Assembly (NCBI GenBank): GCA_040756735.1
Contig: JBFLYC010000012.1
Span: 1-64,000, forward strand
Direction of reading: 5' to 3'
Length of the DNA stretch: 64,000 nt
Source of the DNA: JBFLYC01 sp040756735
GTDB taxonomy: Bacteria > Bacillota > DSM-16504 > Desulfitibacterales > Desulfitibacteraceae
Shown here: positions 9,318 through 17,654 of the stretch, piece by piece
Layout: every line of letters begins with the position of its first letter
Position numbering within the stretch: the first letter of the stretch is position 1
Translations under genes and position numbers: made by a program
Notes under the pieces: model-generated
What the model was told of the DNA's origin: nothing
Seen by the model: the letters and a program-made list of their open reading frames with translations, nothing else
Databases searched by the model: none

Positions 9318-9341
9318 ATAAAAAGGGGATATACATCCCCT
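9318..9341 (-). terminator. Intrinsic terminator after dapA
   Basis: Stem AGGGGAT/ATCCCCT with a 4-nt loop and a following TTTTTATATA on the minus strand, starting 2 bp after the dapA stop codon. It marks the end of the dapB-dpaAB-asd-dapG-dapA operon. Confidence 0.85.
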
Positions 9342-9343
9342 GA

Positions 9344-10225
9344 TTAATTGAAAAATGGTTTAAGAGCTTCTAATACTACACCTTTTCCTTGCTCATCAAG
9401 TTCAAGAAGAGGTAATCTCACAGAACCTACATCAAATCCTTTAAGGTTAAGTGCAGCTTTTACAGGGATAGGATTAGTATTTATAAACATAGCTTTAAAA
9501 ACTGGCAGGAGTTGATAGTGTATATCTTTTGCCTGATCAACCTTACCTTCCATAAAAAGATTAATCATTTTTTTAATCTCTACTCCCACTACTTGTGAAG
9601 CCACACTAACTACCCCATGACAACCCAAAGACAACATGGGTAATGTCAGAGAATCATCCCCACTGTATATTTTGAAATCTTCAGGAACAAGCATTTTTAG
9701 CTGGCTAACTTGATCCATGTTACCACACGCTTCTTTTATTCCTATTATGTTCTCTATCTGTGCCAGTTTAGCTACAGTTGATGGCTCTAAGTTGGCAACT
9801 GTTCTGGAGGGAACATTGTATAAAACTATAGGCAATGAAACTGAATCAGCTATGGCTTTAAAGTGAGCATACAATGCATCCTGAGGTGGTTTATTATAGT
9901 AGGGAACCACTAACAACAAACCATCGACTCCTATTTTTTCAGCTTCTTTAGATAACTCAATGGAAGTTTTTGTATTATTACCGCCTGTACCAGCCATTAT
10001 TAGAGCTCTTCCTTTAATGGCTCCAACAACTTTTTCGAAGAGTAGCAATTTCTCCTCGGTACTTAAGGTAGGCGATTCTCCGGTTGTACCAGCTAATAAT
10101 ATCGTATCATTGCCTTCTTGAATAAGTCGTTCAGCTAACTTTACTCCCTGTTCATAATTTACATTCAAATCTGCATCAAATGGGGTTACCATTGCACAGA
10201 TGACTTTTCCAAAATCTTTTGGCAT
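9344..10225 (-). CDS. dapA: 4-hydroxy-tetrahydrodipicolinate synthase
   Basis: TIM-barrel class I aldolase that condenses aspartate semialdehyde with pyruvate, the first committed step to lysine, diaminopimelate and (here) spore dipicolinate. 293 aa, the standard length. The pyruvate-binding GTTGES motif lies at about residue 46, the catalytic tyrosine in LYNVPSRT near 136, and the Schiff-base lysine in IIGIKEACG near 164. The ATG follows GGTGG. It is the last gene of the operon and starts 11 bp after dapG, directly upstream of a strong terminator. Confidence 0.97.
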   Translation of the reverse strand: MPKDFGKVICAMVTPFDADLNVNYEQGVKLAERLIQEGNDTILLAGTTGESPTLSTEEKLLLFEKVVGAIKGRALIMAGTGGNNTKTSIELSKEAEKIGVDGLLLVVPYYNKPPQDALYAHFKAIADSVSLPIVLYNVPSRTVANLEPSTVAKLAQIENIIGIKEACGNMDQVSQLKMLVPEDFKIYSGDDSLTLPMLSLGCHGVVSVASQVVGVEIKKMINLFMEGKVDQAKDIHYQLLPVFKAMFINTNPIPVKAALNLKGFDVGSVRLPLLELDEQGKGVVLEALKPFFN

Positions 10226-10236
10226 CTTTTCACCAC

Positions 10237-11457
10237 CTAATGATTTTTTGTTAAAATAAATTTACTGTGTAAAGCATTTACTGCATCGACCAAATCTTTT
10301 TCTAAAACCAGGCACCATATAGATGTATAGGAATCAGCTGACTGAAGTATTTCAATATCCTTTTCTGTCAGCGCTTCCACAATTATCGCCAATACTCCTG
10401 GTATGCCTGTCATTCCTGCGCCCACTGCAGCAACCTTTGCGCAACCTTCTTTCAAGTAATATTCAATGCCTAAATCTTTAAGAATTCTCTCAGCTTTTTG
10501 AACAATAGGAGTTTGTACTGTAAATAGTAAAACTTCAGGCAATATATTAATGAAGTCTACACTAATTCCTACTGAAGCTAAAGACGTAAACACTTTATTC
10601 GCTAACAACTTGTCGCTTTTAGGAACGGGTATTCTGATTTGCGTAATACCTGTGGTATGTGCTATACCTGTAATTATTTTATCAACAACATCAATAGATT
10701 TTTTAATGTTATTATAGGAGCAAATTAATGTTCCGGGATGATCATTGAAAGTACATTTAATTTTTAAAGGAATATTTTTTTGCATTGCTATTTCGACCGC
10801 CCGTGGATGAACAACTTTAGCTCCTTCATATGCTAGCTGGCATATCTCGGAGTATGTAGCAAAATCTAACGTTTTAGCATCTCCTACTAATTTAGGGTCA
10901 GCGGTTTTAATGCCATCAACGTCGGTATAAATTTCAACAACCTCTGCATCAAGGGCTACACCAAGAGCTGCAGCTGTAGTATCGCTCCCCCCCCTTCCTA
11001 AAGTAGTAATCTCACCATCCTCAGTAATACCTTGAAAACCTGCTACAACAACTATCTGTCCTTCATCAAGTTTTCCAATTAATTTCCTGGGTTCAACTCT
11101 TAAAATGGAAGCACTTCCATAATCTGAATCAGTAATTATACCTGCATGCCTGCCTGATAAAAAACAGGTGGGATAACCTTGATTCCTCAAGGCACTCGCC
11201 AATAAGACACCTGATATTATTTCTCCACAGGACATTAATAAATCCAAGTCCCGCAGGTCAACTTCGGGACCTATACCACTTACCATATCTATCAATGTAT
11301 CTGTAGCGTATGGGTCTCCTTTTCTACCCATAGCAGATACAACAACCACCAGGTTATAACCTAATTTTTTTGCTTGAATAATTTTTTGGATAACCATTTG
11401 TCTTTTATCCGGTGTGGCCACAGATGTCCCACCAAACTTCTGCACCATTATTTTCAA
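10237..11457 (-). CDS. dapG: Aspartate kinase DapG
   Basis: Phosphorylates aspartate at the entry of the lysine/threonine/methionine/DAP family. 406 aa: catalytic domain with KFGGTSV at the N-terminus and GRGGSDTTAAALG around residue 158, then two C-terminal ACT domains. The TTG at 11457 has GAGGTG seven bases upstream and yields MKIMVQKFGGTS, the usual DapG start, so it is preferred over the ATG three codons on. In B. subtilis the isozyme in this locus is inhibited by meso-diaminopimelate; the same is inferred here. A run of eight Gs lies inside the GRGGS codons (10987-10994). Confidence 0.95.
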   Translation of the reverse strand: MKIMVQKFGGTSVATPDKRQMVIQKIIQAKKLGYNLVVVVSAMGRKGDPYATDTLIDMVSGIGPEVDLRDLDLLMSCGEIISGVLLASALRNQGYPTCFLSGRHAGIITDSDYGSASILRVEPRKLIGKLDEGQIVVVAGFQGITEDGEITTLGRGGSDTTAAALGVALDAEVVEIYTDVDGIKTADPKLVGDAKTLDFATYSEICQLAYEGAKVVHPRAVEIAMQKNIPLKIKCTFNDHPGTLICSYNNIKKSIDVVDKIITGIAHTTGITQIRIPVPKSDKLLANKVFTSLASVGISVDFINILPEVLLFTVQTPIVQKAERILKDLGIEYYLKEGCAKVAAVGAGMTGIPGVLAIIVEALTEKDIEILQSADSYTSIWCLVLEKDLVDAVNALHSKFILTKNH

Positions 11458-11471
11458 TATTCCACACCTCT

Positions 11472-12476
11472 TTATATAAGATTCCTCTGAATTAAAATTT
11501 CTGCTATTTGAATTGCATTTGTAGCCGCCCCCTTTCTTAATTGGTCAGCAACAACCCAAAATGTAATTCCATTGGTAAAAGCTAAATCTTTGCGTATCCT
11601 TCCCACATAAACCTCATCTGTATAAGAAGAGATAATGGGCATTGGATACTGATTATTAGCGATATCGTCGACTACTACTATTCCTTTAGCGCTTTGAAAG
11701 CACTCCTTGGCACTTTGAGTATCAATAGGCTTCATAGTCTCAACGGTAATTGCTTCGCTATGACTTCGCAAGACAGGTACCCTTACAGCTGTAGCAGAAA
11801 TTTTCAGCTCATCATCATGCATAATCTTTCTAGTTTCATTAACCATTTTCATTTCTTCTCGCGTATAATCATTTTCCATAAACTTGTCAATATGCGGAAT
11901 TAAATTAAATGCTATTGGATGCGGAAAACTTACCGGATTCAAGGATATACCGTTAAGTAAGTCCTTTGTTTGACTTATCAATTCATCCATAGCTTCTTGG
12001 CCTGCTCCTGAAACGGCTTGATAGGTTGATACAATAACCCTTTTAATACCGACAGCATCATAAATAGGTTTTAATGCAACCACCATCTGAATGGTAGAAC
12101 AGTTCGGATTAGCAATTAGCCCCTTATGCCAATGCAAATCCTCAGGATTGACCTCAGGTACTACCAGGGGAACATCAGTGTCTAAGCGAAATGCACTTCC
12201 ATTATCTATCACCACCGTACCATTAGCAACTGCAATCCTTGCATATTCTAAACTTGCAGATCCTCCGGCAAATAAAGCAATGTCAACCCCCTTAAAGGAT
12301 TTGTTGGTTGTTTCCTCTATAATAATATCTTCATTCTTGAACTTAATTTTTTTTCCTGCAGACCGCTTTGTTGCTAAGAGCTTCAGATTTTTTATGGGAA
12401 AATTCCTTTGTTCTAAAACTTCCAAAATTGTTCCACCAACAGCACCTGTACCAACTATGGCTATATTATAACTCAA
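11472..12476 (-). CDS. asd: Aspartate-semialdehyde dehydrogenase
   Basis: NADPH-dependent reduction of aspartyl phosphate to the semialdehyde, the substrate of DapA. 334 aa, normal length. Nucleotide-binding GTGAVGG lies at residues 9-15, the catalytic cysteine in NPNCSTIQM near 128, and a QAVSGAG motif near 160. The start is TTG at 12476 with GGGAGG about seven bases upstream; no ATG is better placed. Only 15 bp separate it from dapG, and it follows dpaB by 25 bp, so transcription is shared. Confidence 0.97.
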   Translation of the reverse strand: MSYNIAIVGTGAVGGTILEVLEQRNFPIKNLKLLATKRSAGKKIKFKNEDIIIEETTNKSFKGVDIALFAGGSASLEYARIAVANGTVVIDNGSAFRLDTDVPLVVPEVNPEDLHWHKGLIANPNCSTIQMVVALKPIYDAVGIKRVIVSTYQAVSGAGQEAMDELISQTKDLLNGISLNPVSFPHPIAFNLIPHIDKFMENDYTREEMKMVNETRKIMHDDELKISATAVRVPVLRSHSEAITVETMKPIDTQSAKECFQSAKGIVVVDDIANNQYPMPIISSYTDEVYVGRIRKDLAFTNGITFWVVADQLRKGAATNAIQIAEILIQRNLI

Positions 12477-12501
12477 ATAAATCCCTCCCAGGACAACTAC
12501 T

Positions 12502-13092
12502 TTATTTATACTGTATCAAAATGGGTTGAATTTGCCTACCATTTATTGCAGCTAAAATAGTATCTCGTATTAAATCGAAAGATGCTACCAATGAGTTTGC
12601 CTTCTTGAACGGATTATCCTGACCAAAAGGTACCAAGTAAACATTCCTTGTATTTAAAAGTATACCTATGTTTTTAGCATTCATACTTAACCCATCATTA
12701 GTTGAGATAGCAACAACTAAAGGTTTCTGATTTCTTAAAATAGCTTTAGCTGCCATTAAAACCGCGGTATCTGTAATACCATTTGCTAGTTTTGCCAATG
12801 TATTTCCGGTACATGGCGCTATTATCAAGATATCCAAAAGCATTTGTGGCCCTATTGGCTCAGCCTCTGCAATTGTGGTGATAATTTTGTTTAAGCATAC
12901 TTCTTCAATTTCTTTACGCCAATACTCGGCTTTGCCAAATCTTGTATCTACTCGAGAAACCGCAGGTGACATAATTGGTATAACGTTAGCCCCTTCATTA
13001 ATAAGCTCCTTTATATGGGGTATGATATTTTCTAAGGTACAATAGGAACCTGTTAAGGCAAAACCTATGTTTAATCCTTTTATTGGCATCAT
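12502..13092 (-). CDS. dpaB: Dipicolinate synthase subunit B
   Basis: Flavoprotein-fold subunit (SpoVFB) that, with DpaA, makes dipicolinic acid in the mother cell for the spore core. 196 aa: FMN-type Rossmann features GFALTGSYCT near the N-terminus and IIAPCTGNTLAKLANGITD around residue 88, as in the Dfp/UbiX-like flavoprotein family. The ATG at 13092 shares one base with the dpaA stop (TGATG) and has GGGAGGG just upstream, so the two subunits are translationally coupled. Upstream TTG and adjacent ATG starts are alternatives that differ by one codon. Confidence 0.95.
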   Translation of the reverse strand: MMPIKGLNIGFALTGSYCTLENIIPHIKELINEGANVIPIMSPAVSRVDTRFGKAEYWRKEIEEVCLNKIITTIAEAEPIGPQMLLDILIIAPCTGNTLAKLANGITDTAVLMAAKAILRNQKPLVVAISTNDGLSMNAKNIGILLNTRNVYLVPFGQDNPFKKANSLVASFDLIRDTILAAINGRQIQPILIQYK

Positions 13093-14003
13093 CAAACCCT
13101 CCCTGTTATGCCAAAGTGCTTCAAAATTATTTGAGGATATACTTCCCCTAAAATTTTGCCGGCAGTTTGAGGGGCGACAATACCTGGTAAACCTGGAGCG
13201 AGGTAAGCAATTATATTCAGTTCTTTGGCAGCATAATAATCAACTCCACCTGGAGCAGTGGCCAAGTCAATAATAACAGACCGCTTGTTAAGGACTTTCA
13301 ATTTTGACGCATCTAAAACCATAGCTGGAACCGTGTTAAAAACAATATCCATTTTGTCTAATATAGTATCAAGGTTTTCCAGCTTAATGGGTTTGCAACT
13401 CATCTCAAATGCCCTGGCTAATTGCTCGTTTTTTCTGGCAGCTACATGGGTATTAGCTCCCAAACCTTTTAACATCCTAGCCAGAGTAGTTCCTACCCTA
13501 CCAAAGCCTATTACTAAAGAATTACTACCATGAATTGTGATAGGAGTCAGCTCCATGGCTTTTGCAATAGCGCCTTCTGCCGAAGGGATTGCATTTAATA
13601 TTGCTAGATGATCTGTATCAGCAGTTTCTACCAAATTAAACCCATATTTATCAGCCATATATTTTAAGTACGGTGAAGCAAAACCTACTAAAACGAGAAC
13701 ATTTGGCTTCATTAGCCTGGCTATATCTTCATTGAAAACAAGTGAATATTTGAAACAGGTAGATCTGATAACTCCATTGTTATCTATTCCAGGCATTGGC
13801 AGGATGACAACATCTGATGATATTAGTGATGCATCTAGGTCCTCTGACAGCTCAATATTTGCGTGGTTTTTTATTAGATTGACCAATCCAGCTTGATTTT
13901 CAAAACCAATAAGGATTAGTCTTGTCTTTAGATTAAGCAAACTTTCGACAAGATATATTTCTCTTTTGTCTCCGCATATTACTGTTATCGTCTTAGAATT
14001 CAA
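13092..14003 (-). CDS. dpaA: Dipicolinate synthase subunit A
   Basis: SpoVFA subunit of dipicolinate synthase, which oxidises a DapA-pathway intermediate to dipicolinic acid. 303 aa from the TTG at 14003. The N-terminal DpaA domain (VICGDKREIYLVESL) is followed by a NAD(P)-binding Rossmann domain with VIGFGRVGTTLARML near residue 153. The frame is open to 14075, but the extension overlaps the dapB-dpaA spacer and has no binding site. The TTG is preceded by a run of eight Gs (14011-14018) that serves as an unusual Shine-Dalgarno sequence. Its presence is strong evidence that the organism forms endospores. Confidence 0.94.
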   Translation of the reverse strand: MNSKTITVICGDKREIYLVESLLNLKTRLILIGFENQAGLVNLIKNHANIELSEDLDASLISSDVVILPMPGIDNNGVIRSTCFKYSLVFNEDIARLMKPNVLVLVGFASPYLKYMADKYGFNLVETADTDHLAILNAIPSAEGAIAKAMELTPITIHGSNSLVIGFGRVGTTLARMLKGLGANTHVAARKNEQLARAFEMSCKPIKLENLDTILDKMDIVFNTVPAMVLDASKLKVLNKRSVIIDLATAPGGVDYYAAKELNIIAYLAPGLPGIVAPQTAGKILGEVYPQIILKHFGITGRV

Positions 14004-14077
14004 GTGAGGTCCCCCCCCTATATCACCCTTTATCAATAACAATATATGAGAGGCGACCCAATTGGGTGAAAACAAAT

Positions 14078-14851
14078 TTATAAATCTAAGATGTTCTCTA
14101 ACCCATATATTAAACCCTTCTGCTTTAGTACAGTCTTAATAGCCAAGGCAACCCCAGGCATAAAGCTTGTCCTATCATAAGAATCATGCCTAATTGAAAG
14201 GGTTTGTCCCTGAGCTCCAAAAATTACTTCTTGATGTGCTATTAATCCCGGAAGTCTTATACTATGAATAGGGATATTATTAATGATTTGACCTCTTGCT
14301 GGAGAACAATCATAAATTATAGGAGCTTTCTGCAAATTATTACAGATACCTTCAGCTGTACGCAATGCTGTACCAGATGGGGAATCAGCCTTTAATTGAT
14401 TATGCATTTCTATTATCTCAACTTCTGAGAAGTATCTAGCTAATTGTTTTGACAGTTCCATCATTAAGACAGCGCCTAAAGCGAAATTTGGTGCAATAAG
14501 CACTCCTGTACTAGTCTCCTCAGCAGCAGTATGTATCTTGTCCAAATCCTCCGGCATTAAACCGGTAGTACCTACTACAACAAATACCCTTTCTCGAATT
14601 GCTGTCAAGGTATTGTCCAAAACAGAGTCTGGATGAGTAAAGTCTACCATTACTCTTGGTTTAGTTTTTATAATAGCATCAATTAGACTATTTCCTACAT
14701 ATACTCCATCCTGAAGATTATTTATAGGTTTTTTATCAACAGCAGCCACTAATTCCATATCATTGGAAGTATACAGCATTTTGATTACTTCTTGTCCCAT
14801 TTTTCCAGCTGCCCCAGACACTAGAACTCTGATTAATTCTTCATTTGACAT
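14078..14851 (-). CDS. dapB: 4-hydroxy-tetrahydrodipicolinate reductase
   Basis: NAD(P)H-dependent reductase that follows DapA. 257 aa: Rossmann VLVSGAAGKMGQEVIKML at the N-terminus, the VGTTGL motif near residue 97, and the catalytic segment EIIEMHNQLKADSPSGTAL near 148 (the family usually has HHxxKxDxPSGT, so one His is Asn or Met here). The ATG at 14851 has AGGAG eight bases upstream; a frame-open ATG at 14869 lies in that site and is rejected. It is the first gene of the dap/dpa operon, with its own promoter. No lysine riboswitch is recognisable in the short leader. Confidence 0.95.
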   Translation of the reverse strand: MSNEELIRVLVSGAAGKMGQEVIKMLYTSNDMELVAAVDKKPINNLQDGVYVGNSLIDAIIKTKPRVMVDFTHPDSVLDNTLTAIRERVFVVVGTTGLMPEDLDKIHTAAEETSTGVLIAPNFALGAVLMMELSKQLARYFSEVEIIEMHNQLKADSPSGTALRTAEGICNNLQKAPIIYDCSPARGQIINNIPIHSIRLPGLIAHQEVIFGAQGQTLSIRHDSYDRTSFMPGVALAIKTVLKQKGLIYGLENILDL

Positions 14852-14923
14852 TAATACTGCTCCTTTCATTCTATTGAAAAAATGAATTGTTCAGGTTGAT
14901 TAGTATCATTGTATTTGTTTTAT

Positions 14924-14953
14924 ATTGTAGAGTTTTAATAAGACTTTAGTCAA
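14924..14953 (-). promoter_or_regulatory. Promoter of the dapB-dpaAB-asd-dapG-dapA operon
   Basis: Minus strand TTGACT-N18-TACAAT, about 70 bp before the dapB ATG, a good vegetative (sigma-A-like) promoter. An additional mother-cell promoter would be expected for dpaAB but I cannot recognise one. The rest of 14852-15116 is AT-rich, with a T-rich tract (14973-14992) behind ylmC and no gene. Confidence 0.6.
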
Positions 14954-15116
14954 CTGTTGTTCAACCTACAAAGAAAAAAAACAAAAAAGGTTACAATTAT
15001 CCGATCCAAAAACAATTCCATTTATAGAATTACCCCTATTCTCAAGACAAATACAACTAACCATTGTTTATATTGTTTAATAATTATTTTACTACCAGCT
15101 TTAAATGTAAAAATAT

Positions 15117-15389
15117 CTAGAAAAGCGATTTTCTTGGTTTAGCAGCATAAGTTTTATCTAACTCAACTATGATAACCTGATCACCAATTTTTTTAACAGC
15201 ATCCCAGGGAATAGTTAAAATAGTCCTTTCTCCAAACATTCTCAAAAACCCATTTGGATTTGGAAGTAATATACTGTCAACCAAACCACTATCTCCATCA
15301 ATGACCAAATCGGACTCCCCCACGGTACCTAATCTTGCACCATTGTATATATTAATAATTTCCTTACCCATCAATTCACTTAACTTCAT
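15117..15389 (-). CDS. YlmC/YmxH family PRC-barrel protein
   Basis: A 90 aa small sporulation-associated PRC-barrel protein. The single barrel is recognisable in MKLSELMGKEIINIYNGARLG and SDLVIDGDSG. It stands upstream of the dipicolinate genes, the same place as B. subtilis ymxH. The biochemical role of the family is not settled; PRC barrels usually bind RNA or protein partners. No membrane segment is present. It starts 2 bp after the stop of the preceding membrane-protein gene, so the pair is one unit. Confidence 0.88.
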   Translation of the reverse strand: MKLSELMGKEIINIYNGARLGTVGESDLVIDGDSGLVDSILLPNPNGFLRMFGERTILTIPWDAVKKIGDQVIIVELDKTYAAKPRKSLF

Positions 15390-15391
15390 TG

Positions 15392-15727
15392 TTAATCACC
15401 TCTTTTAAATTTATTAAGTATCCTGTGCATAAATGGTTGAAGTAATGTTATCAGCAAAGCTATGGCAGCAACTGTATCCAATTCAATACCTGCCAAACTT
15501 AAGCGTTCAGGCAGTTCTAACCCCAAAAAAGTTGTCAGCATTAGTAATGATAAATAAATTCCCCCCGCAATAGCTACTAATTCTGTCAAAGCTTGTGAGA
15601 CTGGACTTATTTTGACCTCCTCCGGCAGACCTCCAATAGATGCAATTTTGATCCTTTTTGACTTAACTTTTTCTCTCACAGCTAGAACAATCAGTATCAT
15701 AACCACTGCCAATAAAACAAAACTCAT
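15392..15727 (-). CDS. Small membrane protein of unknown function
   Basis: 111 aa, not recognised. Hydrophobic segments lie at about residues 3-18, 48-68 and 82-98, with short basic stretches (REKVKSKR, NKFKRGD) that would place the ends in the cytoplasm. Strong GGAGGAGG precedes the ATG. It lies between dut and ylmC and ends 2 bp before ylmC. The middle of the protein (IGGLPEEVKISP) looks like a conserved loop. Its location suggests a sporulation or envelope role, which is inference only. Confidence 0.75.
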   Translation of the reverse strand: MSFVLLAVVMILIVLAVREKVKSKRIKIASIGGLPEEVKISPVSQALTELVAIAGGIYLSLLMLTTFLGLELPERLSLAGIELDTVAAIALLITLLQPFMHRILNKFKRGD

Positions 15728-15799
15728 ATACTAGCCTCCTCCATACAATTACTTTCATTATTTTTTATGTTTGGATAAGCCTATATATGATTAATAAGC

Positions 15800-15827
15800 A
15801 ATAAAAAAGTGCCATTTTCAGGCACTT
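15800..15827 (-). terminator. Intrinsic terminator after dut
   Basis: Stem AAGTGCC/GGCACTT with a 7-nt loop followed by TTTTTTATT on the minus strand, about 22 bp behind the dut stop. Confidence 0.8.
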
Positions 15828-15849
15828 CTAAGAATATAAGGAAAGATGG

Positions 15850-16296
15850 CTAATATCCTGTATGACCAAAGCCTCCTTTTCCTCTTTCTGTTTCGGTTAA
15901 ATCATCAGCATACACTAGTTCTGCTCGTGTAACAGCCGAGAACACAATTTGTGCAATCCTTTCTCCCCGCTTAACAACAAATGGTTCTTTTCCATGATTA
16001 ATCATTATTACTTTTATTTCTCCCCTAAAATCACTGTCAATGGTACCGGGTGAATTCAACAATGTAATTCCATTTTTTAGAGCTAAACCGCTTCTAGGCC
16101 GAATCTGACCTTCATATCCATGGGGAATCTCAAGCATTAAACCTGTAGGAATAAGAACAATCTCCCCTGGTAAGATAAGTATATCTTCTTTTACGGAAGC
16201 ATACAAATCCATACCTGCCGATTGGGCAGTCATATATTTAGGAAGCGGGAGTTCATCCTGAATGTCAATTTTTTTTACCTTCACTTTAATAGACAT
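15850..16296 (-). CDS. dut: dUTP diphosphatase
   Basis: Trimeric dUTPase that hydrolyses dUTP to dUMP, keeping uracil out of DNA and feeding dTMP synthesis. 148 aa with all five family motifs: AGMDLYA, RPRSGLALK, GTIDSDFRGEI, GERIAQIVF and RGKGGFGHTG at the C-terminus. The ATG at 16296 follows AGGAGGG by five bases; a longer open frame to 16323 is rejected. It overlaps the M16 peptidase stop by 11 bp, indicating translational coupling. Confidence 0.97.
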   Translation of the reverse strand: MSIKVKVKKIDIQDELPLPKYMTAQSAGMDLYASVKEDILILPGEIVLIPTGLMLEIPHGYEGQIRPRSGLALKNGITLLNSPGTIDSDFRGEIKVIMINHGKEPFVVKRGERIAQIVFSAVTRAELVYADDLTETERGKGGFGHTGY

Positions 16297-17557
16297 TTTC
16301 ACCCTCCAAGATACAAGTTTCAAAACCAGGCAGCTTTTCGGCGCCGATAGTAACTATTGAGTATTTATTAAAGTCTGCCAGTAATGAGGAAAGAGCATGT
16401 AAATCATCTAGAGTTACTTTCATTATTTTCTCTGTCGCCTCTTCGGCAGTTATTACCCTATCATAGGAAATTTCTGTCCGACCCAGCCTACTCATCCGAT
16501 GACTAACATTTTCCATATTAAGTAAAATGCTTCCCCTAAGTTGATTTTTTGTTCTATCTAGTTCAATTTGGCTTATATCCTTATTGATTAACGAGTTAAT
16601 TTGTTTTTTTATTTCCTCAATAATTTTTGCAGCATTTTTTAGGCTTGTTCCAGCATATACCACTAAAAGCCCTTGATCACTATAGACAGAAACGTATGAA
16701 TAAATGGAATAAGCCAATCCCATGTCTTCACGGACTGATTGAAACAATCTAGAGGATATGCCACCACCCAATAAATTATTAAAAACCATCAGCGGATACA
16801 GTTTTTCACTGTCCTGAGGTAAACCCTCTGTACCCAAGCACATATGCATCTGTTCAGTGTCTTTTATTTTATAATATTTGGAAGGTACAAAAATAGGGTT
16901 TTTTTGAAAGTGTAGCTCTGTTTTAATTCTAGGTATTTCTGCTAGACATTCTTCTAATTTTTCTTTTAAGGCAAGGTGACTCAAGTTGCCTGCAGCTGTA
17001 ATCACTATGTTGGCCGCTGTAAAATGAGATTGATAATATCTAAGAACATCGTTTCTTGAAATGGCACTTACTGTTTCTTTTGTTCCAAGAATTGATCTTC
17101 CTAAGGGATGTCCGTACCATGCTCTTTGCGTAAATAAATCGTGTATTATTTCATCTGGAGTATCTTCATACATCATGATTTCTTCACATATGATATTCTT
17201 TTCCTTCTCGATTTCGCATTCATCAAAAGTTGAATTTAGAACCATATCTGCAAGCAAATCTACAGCTAAATCCAAGTCTTCCTTGAGCACCCTAGCATAA
17301 ACACAGGTATGCTCTCTGCTGGTAAAAGCATTTAAAGAACCACCAACTGCTTCAAGTTCCTCAGCAATTCTTTTGGCAGACCTTGCAGATGTACCTTTGA
17401 AAAGCATATGTTCAATAAAATGAGTTATTCCATGTAAAGACTCAACTTCATATCTTGAACCTGCTTTAATCCAAAAACCTATTGCAACAGAATTTACATA
17501 GGGCATTTCTTCTGTTACTAACCTTACTCCGTTACTCAATACATTTTTTTTGATCAA
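16286..17557 (-). CDS. M16 family zinc peptidase (YmxG/MlpA-like)
   Basis: 423 aa member of the insulinase/mitochondrial processing peptidase family. The inverted zinc motif HFIEHMLFKGT (HxxEH) lies near residue 47, with the third ligand expected in the EIEKEKNIICEEIMMYED segment near 115. An R/Y-type substrate site is suggested by GGGISSRLFQSVRE near 265. The start is TTG at 17557 (AGGAG and AGAGG 7-10 bases upstream); no ATG fits. Its position between the deacetylase/DacB genes and ylmC matches B. subtilis ymxG/mlpA. Its substrate is unknown. Confidence 0.92.
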   Translation of the reverse strand: MIKKNVLSNGVRLVTEEMPYVNSVAIGFWIKAGSRYEVESLHGITHFIEHMLFKGTSARSAKRIAEELEAVGGSLNAFTSREHTCVYARVLKEDLDLAVDLLADMVLNSTFDECEIEKEKNIICEEIMMYEDTPDEIIHDLFTQRAWYGHPLGRSILGTKETVSAISRNDVLRYYQSHFTAANIVITAAGNLSHLALKEKLEECLAEIPRIKTELHFQKNPIFVPSKYYKIKDTEQMHMCLGTEGLPQDSEKLYPLMVFNNLLGGGISSRLFQSVREDMGLAYSIYSYVSVYSDQGLLVVYAGTSLKNAAKIIEEIKKQINSLINKDISQIELDRTKNQLRGSILLNMENVSHRMSRLGRTEISYDRVITAEEATEKIMKVTLDDLHALSSLLADFNKYSIVTIGAEKLPGFETCILEGENVY

Positions 17558-17615
17558 AAAATATCCTCTCCTTCTTGCCTTACCTTTTCAATATTAAACA
17601 TCAAAATACCTTCTT

Positions 17616-17654
17616 AAAAAAAAATTTAAACTAGGTTAAACCTAGTTTAAATTT
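17616..17654 (-). terminator. Perfect-palindrome terminator overlapping the dacB stop codon
   Basis: A 33-bp perfect inverted repeat (16-nt arms around a single A) runs from inside the last four dacB codons across its TAG into a T9 tract on the minus strand. This is a strong rho-independent terminator whose 5' arm is coding sequence. Confidence 0.88.

Noticed and set aside
14852..15116. Lysine riboswitch upstream of the dap operon
   Set aside because: The predicted leader is only about 70 nt and AT-rich, too short and lacking the expected conserved junction.
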